Assembly: GCA_031552735.1 (NCBI GenBank)
Contig: JAVBMF010000024.1
Coordinates: forward strand, 1-64,000
DNA from: JAVBUY01 sp031552735
Lineage (GTDB): Bacteria > Bacillota > Clostridia > Christensenellales > Aristaeellaceae
DNA: 64,000 nucleotides
Direction of reading: 5' to 3'
Shown here one piece after another: positions 50,304-57,872 of this stretch. The notes beneath the pieces are model-generated. The model made no database searches. It was not told the origin of the DNA and saw only the letters and a list, made by a program, of their open reading frames with translations. Each line of letters begins with the position of its first letter. Position 1 is the stretch's first letter. A program made the translations under genes and the position numbers.

Positions 50304-51461
50304 TCACGCGCGCTGTACGCGGCGCACACGCACGCCGCCAGGGCCTGCGTGCGCGGCAAGCAGCTTTGCCAGTCCGCCAGCCTTCGCGGGCAGGCACTGC
50401 GCGGTGATGACCTCCGCCCGGTTGTCGCGCGCGTCGATTGCCTCCACGCGCCAGACATCCTCCGCGCCCTCGGCAAGCAACTGCGCTGCCAGCGCTGCCC
50501 ACGCTGCCTTGCCCAGCGATGGGCAGGTGGTTTCCACCAGACACAGGCCAGCCGTGTCCGCCGGGGTGACCACCGGCTCGGCTGCATGCACCTGTTCGCC
50601 CACCCATACGCGCACGGTGTGCTGATCGCCATCCACGCCATACCCGGCCTGTTGGCCACGCAGCATGGGCAGTGTCGCGTGCTCGGTGCTACTGGCCGTC
50701 AGAATGGCCGCCCCAATGGCGCCCACTTGCGTGGCGGCGCTGTCCTCGATGCACAATGCATCGGTCATCAGCACGCGCGCGGGCGCGGCCAGCCCGCTGG
50801 TGCGAATCGGCCCGCAAACAATGTGCACGGCATGCAGCAACTCCAGACACACTGCCGTGCCGACAATGTGCAGCACATCACCGAGCGTCAACCATTGGCG
50901 CTCGCGCACTTCACGCGCGGGTACGCCTTCCGCTTCCGCGCAGGCCCGCTCCAGCAGCATCAGCGTGTCGCGCACCATGCGCTGCGCGCCGTCGGTGAGT
51001 GCCGCGTTCTCCGCCATGCGCAGCGTCTGCCGGATGCTCCACGTCGGCTGTGGCGCTTCTTCAATCTGCTCGTCCACGTCGTCAGCCTCCAGCCCGGGGT
51101 GCTCATGCAGCTGCCCCAGCGTCGGCATATATTCCACGTCGCCCAGCGCCGCCCGTTCCGCGTCGCGCACAGCTTGCAGCATCACCTCATGGTCATGCTC
51201 AAAACTGAACGGCCCGCGCTGGCTGCGCGGATCACTGCGCATCGGCTGCGCGTCGGTGGCGTGCATGGCATACAGCTGGATCCGCGTGCCGGAGGAGCCT
51301 TCACGCACGCCGCGCTGCACTTCCAACCGGAAGGGCGGCATGCCCTCCAGCCTGTATAGCGCGGTGCGCAGCGCGCGCTCGTCGGCACCAGCATCCAGCA
51401 GCGCGGCCAACATGGCATCCTCGCTGGCGCCAGCGTAACAATCCCAGCACAGTACTCGCAT
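50304..51461 (-). CDS. LarC-like protein (nickel-pincer cofactor family), divergent
   Basis: 385 residues. The start MRVLCWDCYAGASEDAMLAA and the end VETTCPSLGKAAWAALAAQL, AEGAEDVWRVEAI follow LarC, the CTP-dependent nickel insertase of lactate-racemase cofactor synthesis. But the His motif HFHEVG is replaced by RERQWLTLGD, the segment before PAPAT is shortened, and the TPTGAA loop reads QVGAIGAA. No larA, larB or larE is nearby. It lies 71 nt upstream of the guaA-like gene on the same strand, so they probably work together. True function open. ATG at 51461 with GAGGGG upstream. Confidence 0.7.
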   Translation of the reverse strand: MRVLCWDCYAGASEDAMLAALLDAGADERALRTALYRLEGMPPFRLEVQRGVREGSSGTRIQLYAMHATDAQPMRSDPRSQRGPFSFEHDHEVMLQAVRDAERAALGDVEYMPTLGQLHEHPGLEADDVDEQIEEAPQPTWSIRQTLRMAENAALTDGAQRMVRDTLMLLERACAEAEGVPAREVRERQWLTLGDVLHIVGTAVCLELLHAVHIVCGPIRTSGLAAPARVLMTDALCIEDSAATQVGAIGAAILTASSTEHATLPMLRGQQAGYGVDGDQHTVRVWVGEQVHAAEPVVTPADTAGLCLVETTCPSLGKAAWAALAAQLLAEGAEDVWRVEAIDARDNRAEVITAQCLPAKAGGLAKLLAAHAGPGGVRVRRVQRA

Positions 51462-51517
51462 GTACCTGTCCCCTCGCAATCATGATGATGCGCAAATAAG
51501 CCTGTTCGTAGGACAGT

Positions 51518-51546
51518 AGCATACCATATTTGCATGCAATTGGCAA
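51518..51546 (-). promoter_or_regulatory. Promoter of the LarC-like/GuaA-like pair
   Basis: Minus strand TTGCCA (51541-51546), a 17-bp spacer and TATGCT (51518-51523), 57 bp before the larC-like start. Confidence 0.65.
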
Positions 51547-51559
51547 AAAAATTCCAAGG

Positions 51560-51588
51560 CATAGCAAAAGCCGCCCGAAATGGGCGGC
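51560..51588 (-). terminator. guaB terminator
   Basis: Minus strand GCCGCCC-ATTTC-GGGCGGC followed by TTTTGC. Located 150 bp after the guaB stop, beyond the inverted-repeat element. Confidence 0.7.
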
Positions 51589-51606
51589 CTGCGAAGTGCG
51601 CACAAG

Positions 51607-51735
51607 TTCAGGCTGGCAAGAAGCGTCCTATCGCGAGAAGGTCGCAAGCCCATCCGACGGAGGCGTATGGGGTAATCCGCCGGCAAGGTGGGTGCCGTGC
51701 CGGCAAAGTGAGAGGGTGTTTCTTGCCAGCCTGAA
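51607..51735. repeat. Intergenic inverted-repeat element, copy 4 (129 bp, full length)
   Basis: Perfect 16-bp terminal inverted repeats: TTCAGGCTGGCAAGAA at 51607-51622 and its exact inverse at 51720-51735, continuing imperfectly inward. It starts 2 bp after the guaB stop codon and lies before the guaB terminator. No coding capacity and no clear target duplication. Related copies: 10919-11046, 40954-40996, 48713-48770. Confidence 0.85.
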
Positions 51736-51737
51736 GA

Positions 51738-53189
51738 TTATCTCATGTAATTGGGCGACTCCTTGGTGATATGGATATCGTGCGGATGGCTCTCGATCAG
51801 TCCTGCAGAGGTAATGCGCATAAACTCCCCATCGTGGCGCAGCGCCTCGATGTCCGGCGTGCCGCAATAGCCCATGCCCGCGCGCAGGCCGCCCACCAAC
51901 TGATACACCGTCTCACTGAGCGCACCCTTGTAGGCCACGCGCCCCTCGACGCCCTCGGGCACCAGTTTCTTCGCGTCGTCCTGGAAGTAGCGGTCCTTGC
52001 TGCCCGCCGCCATCGCGCCCAACGAGCCCATGCCGCGATACACCTTGAACTGGCGGCCCTGGTACAGCTCCAGCTCGCCCGGCGCCTCCTCGGTACCGGC
52101 CAGCAGGCTGCCCAGCATCACCGCGGTCGCACCGGCGGCAATGGCCTTGGGGATGTCGCCGGAGTACTTGACTCCGCCATCGGCAATGATGGTGCGGCCG
52201 TGCTTGTCGGCCTCCTCGGCGCAATCGGCGATGGCGGTGATCTGCGGCACACCGATCCCCGCGACCACGCGCGTAGTGCAGATCGAACCGGGGCCAATGC
52301 CGACCTTCACGCAGTCCGCGCCGTGCTCGATGAGTGCGCGCGTGCCCGACGCGGTGGCCACGTTGCCCGCGATGATCTGCGCGTTCGGATACGCCGCCTT
52401 GATCTTTTCAATCTGCTTGAGCACGCCCACCGAGTGGCCGTGCGCGGTGTCGATGGCGATGACGTCTGCCTTGGCCTTGAGCAGCGCATCCACGCGCTCC
52501 ATCACGTCCTTCGATACGCCGACCGCCGCGCCGCACAGCAGGCGTCCACCCGCGTCCTTGGCGCTGTTGGGGTACTTGGTGGCCTTCTCGATATCCTTGA
52601 TGGTAATAAGGCCGCGCAGGTTAAAGTCCTTATCCACCAGCGGCAGCTTCTCAATACGGTACTTGGCGAGGATGGCCTTGGCTTCATCCAGCCCGGTGCC
52701 CACCGGCGCGGTGATCAGCCGTTCGCTGGTCATCACCTCGCTGATCTTGCGCGTTTCATCGGTTTCAAAGCGCAGATCGCGGTTGGTCAGGATGCCCACC
52801 AGCTTGCCTCCCTGCGTGATGGGCACGCCGGAGATGCGATAGCGCGCCATCAACTCCAGCGCGTCGGAAATCAAATGGTCGGGCGACAGAAAAAACGGAT
52901 CGGTGATGACGCCGTGCTCACTGCGCTTCACCTTGTCCACGTTTCCGGCCTGCTCCTCAATGGACATATTCTTGTGGATAATGCCCAGTCCGCCTTCGCG
53001 CGCCATGGCGATGGCCATGCGCGAATCGGTGACGGTATCCATCGCGGCGGACAGCAGCGGGACTTGTAGCCTCACCGCACGGGTCAACTGCACAGCCAGG
53101 TTCACATCCTTGGGCAGCACCTCGCTGCGACGGGGCACCAACAGCACGTCGTCAAAAGTCAATCCCTCACGCACCGTTTTTTGCAGCAT
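51738..53189 (-). CDS. guaB: IMP dehydrogenase
   Basis: Oxidises IMP to XMP. 483 residues: REGLTFDDVLLVPRRSEVLP, two CBS domains (about 95-215), catalytic Cys in GPGSICTTRVVAGIGVPQ, flap GRVAYKGALSETVYQLVGGL. Start set at ATG 53189 with AAAGGATGG upstream; the frame runs further up without a better start. Transcribed from the promoter at 53245-53273. Confidence 0.97.
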   Translation of the reverse strand: MLQKTVREGLTFDDVLLVPRRSEVLPKDVNLAVQLTRAVRLQVPLLSAAMDTVTDSRMAIAMAREGGLGIIHKNMSIEEQAGNVDKVKRSEHGVITDPFFLSPDHLISDALELMARYRISGVPITQGGKLVGILTNRDLRFETDETRKISEVMTSERLITAPVGTGLDEAKAILAKYRIEKLPLVDKDFNLRGLITIKDIEKATKYPNSAKDAGGRLLCGAAVGVSKDVMERVDALLKAKADVIAIDTAHGHSVGVLKQIEKIKAAYPNAQIIAGNVATASGTRALIEHGADCVKVGIGPGSICTTRVVAGIGVPQITAIADCAEEADKHGRTIIADGGVKYSGDIPKAIAAGATAVMLGSLLAGTEEAPGELELYQGRQFKVYRGMGSLGAMAAGSKDRYFQDDAKKLVPEGVEGRVAYKGALSETVYQLVGGLRAGMGYCGTPDIEALRHDGEFMRITSAGLIESHPHDIHITKESPNYMR

Positions 53190-53244
53190 ACCGCATCCAT
53201 CCTTTCGCATCGTCCAATCCAGCACACACAATTTTTTGCCTACT

Positions 53245-53273
53245 ATCATACCGCCCACAGCGCAAAATATCAA
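53245..53273 (-). promoter_or_regulatory. guaB promoter
   Basis: Minus strand TTGATA (53268-53273), a 17-bp spacer and TATGAT (53245-53250). Confidence 0.75.
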
Positions 53274-53297
53274 GCGCTGTTTGCAGGAAATAATGCA

Positions 53298-54038
53298 TTA
53301 TTTTTCATTATCCGACACCGGCAGTTTGCCGATGATTTTTTGCTGTGCTTTTGTCCATTCCATGCGCGCAATCAAATCGGGGCGGCGCGCGCGGGTCAGC
53401 GTATAGCTTTTCTCAAAGCGCCACGCCTCAATGTCGGCATGGTTGCCGTTCAGCAGCACCTCGGGTACTTCCAGCCCTTCGATCTCGCGCGGGCGGGTGT
53501 ACTGCGGATATTCCAGCAGACCGGAAGTAAAGCTCTCGCTATCCGCCGACCCCTCGTTGCCCAGCACGCCGGGGATCAGCCGCGCCACGCAGTCGATCAG
53601 CACCATCGCGGGCAATTCGCCGCCGGTCAGCACATAGTCGCCGATGGACAGCTCCTCGTCAACGCACAGGTCGATGGCGCGCTGGTCAACGCCTTCGTAA
53701 TGTCCGCACAGCAGCACCAGATGGTCTTCCTTGGCCAGCTCCTCTGCCTTTTGCTGCGTCAGCGTCGCGCCGCGCGGCGACAGGTAAATGCGCCTGCCCG
53801 AAAAATCCTGCCCGCACACGCTGCGCATCGCGGCCAGGATGGGCTGCGCCAGCATCACCATGCCCGCGCCGCCGCCAAAGGGCGCATCGTCGGTGTTCTT
53901 GTGCTTGCGGTCAGAAAACGGGCGGATGTCCACCGCTTCGATGGCAATCCGCCCGCTCTGTTGCGCGCGCCCAATGATGCTTGCGTCCATCACCGGCGCA
54001 AACATTTCGGGAAACAGCGTCAATACCGTAATTTTCAT
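53298..54038 (-). CDS. trmD: tRNA (guanine-37-N1) methyltransferase
   Basis: Methylates G37 of tRNAs reading CNN codons, preventing frameshifts. 246 residues, SPOUT trefoil knot: MKITVLTLFPEMFAPVMDAS, LCGHYEGVDQRAIDL, SIGDYVLTGGELPAMVLID. The usual partners rimM and rplS are absent; instead it follows a DNA methyltransferase and a two-barrel hypothetical. ATG at 54038; 13 nt after the upstream gene. Confidence 0.97.
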   Translation of the reverse strand: MKITVLTLFPEMFAPVMDASIIGRAQQSGRIAIEAVDIRPFSDRKHKNTDDAPFGGGAGMVMLAQPILAAMRSVCGQDFSGRRIYLSPRGATLTQQKAEELAKEDHLVLLCGHYEGVDQRAIDLCVDEELSIGDYVLTGGELPAMVLIDCVARLIPGVLGNEGSADSESFTSGLLEYPQYTRPREIEGLEVPEVLLNGNHADIEAWRFEKSYTLTRARRPDLIARMEWTKAQQKIIGKLPVSDNEK

Positions 54039-54051
54039 GCGTGCTCCTACT

Positions 54052-54624
54052 TTAATGTAAGTCTTGCTGCGGAAACGCTTCGCGCAGGATATCATACATG
54101 TGCTCTTCTTCCGTGCCGATGGACAGCGCCTCGATATCGCGCAGCGGGAACACCTCGTCCTCACCCTCGGGCTGACCAAACAGGTCCAGCACGCGCACGG
54201 TGACGCGCAGGTCGTCCACCGACAGCGGCTCACAGGTGAAGGTTTCGGTGGCGGTAAACAGGCTGACCAGCATTTTTTTGTCGATGGCATGCGCTAGCGC
54301 GGCACGCATCCAGTCGGTGTCCTCCGCAGCCGAATCCGCCAGCAGCGGCTCGTGCTCCTGATGATGGTATTTCATCAGGAAACTGAGGCGCAGCTCCTGC
54401 TCCTCCCCGCACATCACCTGCAAAATATCCTGTGTTCGGCGCACCCACCAGCCGTCCAGCTTGCCCCAGGGCGTCACCGCCGCCACCAGCGCATGGCGCG
54501 CGTTGACCTGCTCGATAAACGCGCCCTGGTAGTTATCCGGGTCATTCGGGTCGCAATACAGCGACGCAATGACCTTCTGCTCGGCAATCATGCGCAGCAA
54601 ATATACAATGTAGCCGTTAGCCAT
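54052..54624 (-). CDS. Hypothetical protein with two tandem small beta-barrel (Sm-like) repeats
   Basis: 190 residues, not assigned to a family. Two halves look alike: AEQKVIASLYCD at 14-24 and IDKKMLVSLFTA at 114-125, exactly 100 residues apart, and each is followed about 45 residues later by DGWWVRRTQDILQV and DEVFPLRDIEALSI. The pattern is that of two Sm/PRC-type barrels, folds that often bind RNA or ribosomal proteins. It sits where rimM usually stands, directly before trmD, and its ATG overlaps the methyltransferase stop by 8 nt. GGGAGG upstream. A role in tRNA or ribosome maturation is a guess from context. Confidence 0.7.
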   Translation of the reverse strand: MANGYIVYLLRMIAEQKVIASLYCDPNDPDNYQGAFIEQVNARHALVAAVTPWGKLDGWWVRRTQDILQVMCGEEQELRLSFLMKYHHQEHEPLLADSAAEDTDWMRAALAHAIDKKMLVSLFTATETFTCEPLSVDDLRVTVRVLDLFGQPEGEDEVFPLRDIEALSIGTEEEHMYDILREAFPQQDLH

Positions 54625-55876
54625 GTGTGTCCTCCCATGCAAAGAACGCTTGGTTGCCAAGCACATCAAGTACCGACACGCACAGCGCGCCGGACACCAT
54701 CGGCACCTCCAGCGTGCGCTGAAGCTGCGGATGGGCGCGGCTGCGCGCCGCGTGCGCCATGGGCACAAAGTCATCACCGCGCAAAAAACCCAGCGACCAC
54801 TGATCCACCGCGTCCAGCCCAGCCACATCCAGCGGCGCGATGCCGCAGGTCTTCCAGTCCAGCTCGCAGCCTGTCAGCGTCACTTCAATAAAGCCGATGC
54901 CGTCCATTCGGTCGGTCTGCACGTGCATTGTCTGGTTTCCCTGGCCCACCGGCACATGGCGCGTGGCCTTGCACTCCAGCAGCCGCTTGCGCGCCACCGC
55001 GTGCGCCATGCGTCCCTGATCGACGCCCAGAAACCGGCGGTCCTGCTTGGCGGCGGCGACCAGTGTCGTGCCCGAGCCAAAGCACAGATCGGCCACCAGA
55101 TCCCCCGGGCGTGTGCTGCACAGCAGGATGCGCTCCAGCAGCTTGAGCGGCTTTTGCGTGTCATAGCCGGTGCGCTCAGGGTCTTTCTGTTGCAGGTGCG
55201 AGATGTCGGTCCATACGTCACTGGGATACACCGGTTCGTCGTCATAATACGTGTAGGTTTTGCCATTGGCGGTGATGGTGCGATAGCTGCGTCCCTCGGC
55301 GTCCACCGCGCGGCGCATATGGTTGTTTCGGTTCTCAGCGCGCGACACCGGCACCGTCGTGATGTCAAAGAAATACCCCGCCTGTTTGCGGTAGAAGAGA
55401 ATGGTATCATGCTTACGCGAGAAGTGTTTGAGCGAGCGTCCGCCCGACTGGTATGCCCAGATGATCTCGTTGACACAGTTTTTCGCGCCAAATATCTCGT
55501 CCAATAGTTGCTTGAGCGCGGCATGCATGCGCATGTCCAGATGTACGAAGATCGTGCCGTCGGGGCGCAGCAGCCCATGCGCCACCGACAGCATACGGCG
55601 CATCATCGCCAGATAGGTCTGCTCGTCCGGCCACGCGTCGTCATAAGCCTCCAGCGCCAGCGCCGGTGTGCTCCGCTTCCAGCCCACGTCACCGATACGC
55701 ATATTCATCTGGAACTGTTGGCCGGTGAAAAACGGCGGGTCGATGTAGATCATCTGCACCTGCTCGGCATAGGTATCGAGCAGCGTGTCGGCACACGCGT
55801 CCAGCGGAGATTGCCACAGCTCGCCGCCGACTCCCTGCCCCTCTTGCACCTCGCGCGCGCAGCGCACTTTCTTCAT
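54617..55876 (-). CDS. Orphan DNA methyltransferase, beta-class (N6-adenine or N4-cytosine)
   Basis: 419 residues. Motif IV MIYIDPPFFTGQQF (DPPF, about residue 46) precedes motif I DLCFGSGTTLVAA (about 263), the order of beta-class enzymes. Between them lies a target-recognition part (AYQSGGRSLKHFSRKHDTIL). No restriction endonuclease is nearby, so it is an orphan. A C-terminal extension of about 110 residues (GNQTMHVQTDRMDGIGFIEV) is unusual and ends overlapping the next gene. Promoter at 55909-55938. Confidence 0.87.
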   Translation of the reverse strand: MKKVRCAREVQEGQGVGGELWQSPLDACADTLLDTYAEQVQMIYIDPPFFTGQQFQMNMRIGDVGWKRSTPALALEAYDDAWPDEQTYLAMMRRMLSVAHGLLRPDGTIFVHLDMRMHAALKQLLDEIFGAKNCVNEIIWAYQSGGRSLKHFSRKHDTILFYRKQAGYFFDITTVPVSRAENRNNHMRRAVDAEGRSYRTITANGKTYTYYDDEPVYPSDVWTDISHLQQKDPERTGYDTQKPLKLLERILLCSTRPGDLVADLCFGSGTTLVAAAKQDRRFLGVDQGRMAHAVARKRLLECKATRHVPVGQGNQTMHVQTDRMDGIGFIEVTLTGCELDWKTCGIAPLDVAGLDAVDQWSLGFLRGDDFVPMAHAARSRAHPQLQRTLEVPMVSGALCVSVLDVLGNQAFFAWEDTHG

Positions 55877-55908
55877 TGGCTAGACCCTCCGACCCTACAG
55901 TTTCTCCC

Positions 55909-55938
55909 ATTATACCTGCTGCCCATGGTATAATGCAA
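55909..55938 (-). promoter_or_regulatory. Divergent promoter region with perfect palindrome
   Basis: Minus strand TTGCAT (55933-55938), 18-bp spacer, TATAAT (55909-55914) for the methyltransferase unit. ATTATACC and GGTATAAT (55909-55916, 55927-55934) form a perfect 8-bp inverted repeat, giving a plus-strand -10 (55929-55934) for the opposite gene. Confidence 0.65.
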
Positions 55939-55965
55939 GCATACAGAGCCTAAGGAGGTCACCCG

Positions 55966-56469
55966 ATGCAAGACGACGTGCGCACCGCGCTGGAGAACGC
56001 CCGTGCGCTGCTCGATACACTCACCCCGTTGCGGCAGGACTGCGGCGCGCTGTGCGGCGCGGTCTGTTGCCAACCCAGCGAGGAAGGCGACAGCGGCATG
56101 TATCTTTTTCCCGGAGAAGCGGCGCTGTATGCCGACGCGGACTGGGCGCGCATCGTGCCCACGCGCTGGATGGTGGACGGCGTGCCCGTGCCCCTGCTGC
56201 TATGCGCGGGGCGCTGTCCCAGAGCGCGGCGCCCGATGGCTTGCCGCCTGTTTCCGCTGGCGCCGCGTGTGAAAAACGGTGCACTGACACTGTGCATGGA
56301 CCCGCGCGCCAAACCTGTCTGCCCGCTGTGCGCCTCGGGCGTGCAGGGGCTATCCTCGGCTTTTACCGACGCGGCGGCGCAGGCGCTGACGACGCTGTGG
56401 GCGGTACCGGCGCACCGCGCGTATCTGACCGCGTTGGATGCGCTGATGCGGCAATACACGACGCTTTGA
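55966..56469 (+). CDS. Cysteine-cluster protein (YkgJ-like)
   Basis: 167 residues, nine cysteines arranged as DCGALCGAVCCQP, LLLCAGRCPRARRPMACRLF and PVCPLCASG; these probably bind zinc or an iron-sulfur cluster. The closing CRLFPLAPR is typical of YkgJ-type (CxxCxxxCC) proteins. Function unknown. AAGGAGGTCACCCG precedes the ATG. Ends 36 nt before a strong terminator. Confidence 0.78.
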   Translation: MQDDVRTALENARALLDTLTPLRQDCGALCGAVCCQPSEEGDSGMYLFPGEAALYADADWARIVPTRWMVDGVPVPLLLCAGRCPRARRPMACRLFPLAPRVKNGALTLCMDPRAKPVCPLCASGVQGLSSAFTDAAAQALTTLWAVPAHRAYLTALDALMRQYTTL

Positions 56470-56504
56470 TGAACTATCGTGACTGAGCGGCGCTCACCGC
56501 ATTC

Positions 56505-56576
56505 ACCTCCTTGCGCACATACGGTTCCTTCCATGGTTTGTAAGGAATCCGTGCATGCGTAACAGGAGGTTTTTTC
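56505..56576 (+). terminator. Long-stem terminator after the cysteine-cluster gene
   Basis: ACCTCCT pairs with AGGAGGT at the base, with further pairing TGCGCA/ATGCGT and ACGG.TCCTT/AAGGA.TCCGT towards the loop, followed by six T (56571-56576). Confidence 0.8.
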
Positions 56577-56585
56577 TTTGCCCGG

Positions 56586-56615
56586 TTGATTGAAACCCCG
56601 CCTAATGGGTATCCT
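56586..56615 (+). promoter_or_regulatory. Promoter of the DUF421/DUF4363 pair
   Basis: TTGATT (56586-56591), 18-bp spacer, TATCCT (56610-56615), 40 bp before the start. Confidence 0.55.
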
Positions 56616-56654
56616 ATACATCATCGCCACGCATAGCATAAGGAGGCCCCCGCG

Positions 56655-57380
56655 ATGTTTCCGACATTCATCCGAACCGTGGTGCTGTTCGTTGTGGCTG
56701 TTGCGGTCGTTCGCTGCATGGGCAAACGTCAGATGGCGCAGTTGCAGCCCTTCGAGTTTGTGATTACACTGCTCATCGCCGACCTAGCGGGCGCGCCCAT
56801 GAGCGATCCCGGCGCATCGCTGCTGGAAGGCGTGCTGCCCATGCTGGCACTATTGCTTTTGCACAGCCTCATCGCGCTGATCAGCCTGCGCTCGCAAAAG
56901 TTCCGCGGCTGGATCTGCGGCAAGCCCAGCATTCTCATCCAGAACGGCCGCGTGCAGGTAGCCGAGCTGGAACGGCTTTGCTACGACCTCAACGACCTGA
57001 TGGAAGCGGTGCGTGGCTCCGGCGTGCTCAACCCCGCGGATGTCGGCACAGCGGTGCTGGAGACCAACGGCAGCCTAAGCGTATTTCCCAACGCGTCGCA
57101 GCGCCCGGTTTGTCCCGCCGATTTGCAGCTGGAGACCGGCTACGAGGGCATTCCGCTGACACTGATTCTCGACGGGCACATCCAGCATGACAATCTGGTC
57201 AAGGGCGGACTGAGCGAGGAATGGCTGCGCAAACATCTGTCGCAGCTTGGTTTTCGCGGCGAGCACGAGGTCTTTCTCTGTTCGCTGGATACGCAGGGCC
57301 GACTCTATGCGCAGGGCGCGGGCAAGCGCGGGCGTCTGCATGTCGTGCCCGCACTCCGCCCGGAACATGTGAGGTGGTAA
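56655..57380 (+). CDS. DUF421 (YetF-like) membrane protein
   Basis: 241 residues. Three N-terminal helices (FIRTVVLFVVAVAVVRCMGK, FVITLLIADLAGAPM, GVLPMLALLLLHSLIALISL), then the soluble part GWICGKPSILIQNGRVQVAE, LSVFPNASQRP. KRQMAQLQPFEFVI is the family signature. Some YetF-type proteins act in spore germination or stability in Bacillus; role here unknown. Next gene begins 1 nt after the stop. Confidence 0.93.
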   Translation: MFPTFIRTVVLFVVAVAVVRCMGKRQMAQLQPFEFVITLLIADLAGAPMSDPGASLLEGVLPMLALLLLHSLIALISLRSQKFRGWICGKPSILIQNGRVQVAELERLCYDLNDLMEAVRGSGVLNPADVGTAVLETNGSLSVFPNASQRPVCPADLQLETGYEGIPLTLILDGHIQHDNLVKGGLSEEWLRKHLSQLGFRGEHEVFLCSLDTQGRLYAQGAGKRGRLHVVPALRPEHVRW

Positions 57381-57381
57381 C

Positions 57382-57765
57382 ATGTGGTTCAAGCAATGCC
57401 TGGTCGTATTTCTGGTGCTGTGCGTGGTGGCACTGGGCAGTTTTTCGTGGCTGTATACCGAGAATGTCGTGCGCAGCACGGTCAGCGCGCTGGACGGCAT
57501 TGCCGAGTCGGTGGCCGAAAAGCAATGGGAGCGCACCGCCATGCAGGCCGACAACGCATTGCTCGCGTGGCAGGGCAAAATGCCTGTGCTGGAACTCTAT
57601 ATCGCCCATCAGCAAACCGAGGCCATCGAGGCTGCGCTCGCTGCGGTGGCCGCCGCCGCGCGCAGTCAGGAAGCGGGCGTCGTGCTGGTCAAGATCGCCG
57701 AGGTGCGCACCGATGTGGGCAATCTAGCCGCGCGCGAAGTGCCCACGCTCAACAACATCCTTTAG
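57382..57765 (+). CDS. DUF4363 family protein
   Basis: 127 residues. One N-terminal membrane anchor (VVFLVLCVVALGSFSWLY) and a helical extracytoplasmic part (DGIAESVAEKQWERTAMQAD, ending REVPTLNNIL). DUF4363 genes regularly follow DUF421 genes in Clostridia, as here, so the proteins probably form a pair. Biochemical role unknown. Confidence 0.88.
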   Translation: MWFKQCLVVFLVLCVVALGSFSWLYTENVVRSTVSALDGIAESVAEKQWERTAMQADNALLAWQGKMPVLELYIAHQQTEAIEAALAAVAAAARSQEAGVVLVKIAEVRTDVGNLAAREVPTLNNIL

Positions 57766-57777
57766 CATTGGCTCGTC

Positions 57778-57807
57778 TTGACAATGCTTGTACGCACCCT
57801 CTATACT
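57778..57807 (+). promoter_or_regulatory. Promoter of the secreted lipoprotein gene
   Basis: TTGACA (57778-57783), 18-bp spacer, TATACT (57802-57807), 65 bp before the start; begins 12 bp after the DUF4363 stop. Confidence 0.8.
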
Positions 57808-57872
57808 GCTTATAGCGCGCGCCGTTCCCGCTGTTTTTCGCGCACCCAAAATATGCGAAAGAAGGTCCCGCC

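Noticed and set aside
47917..50625. Long plus-strand open frame (about 900 codons) across the guaA-like and larC-like genes
   Set aside because: It is antisense to two genes with recognisable domains; its translation is Arg/His/Gln-rich, as expected for the opposite strand of high-GC codons, and it lacks a ribosome site.
53255..53285. CAGCGC/GCGCTG hairpin as trmD terminator
   Set aside because: Stem is short and overlaps the guaB promoter; no T-run on the minus strand.
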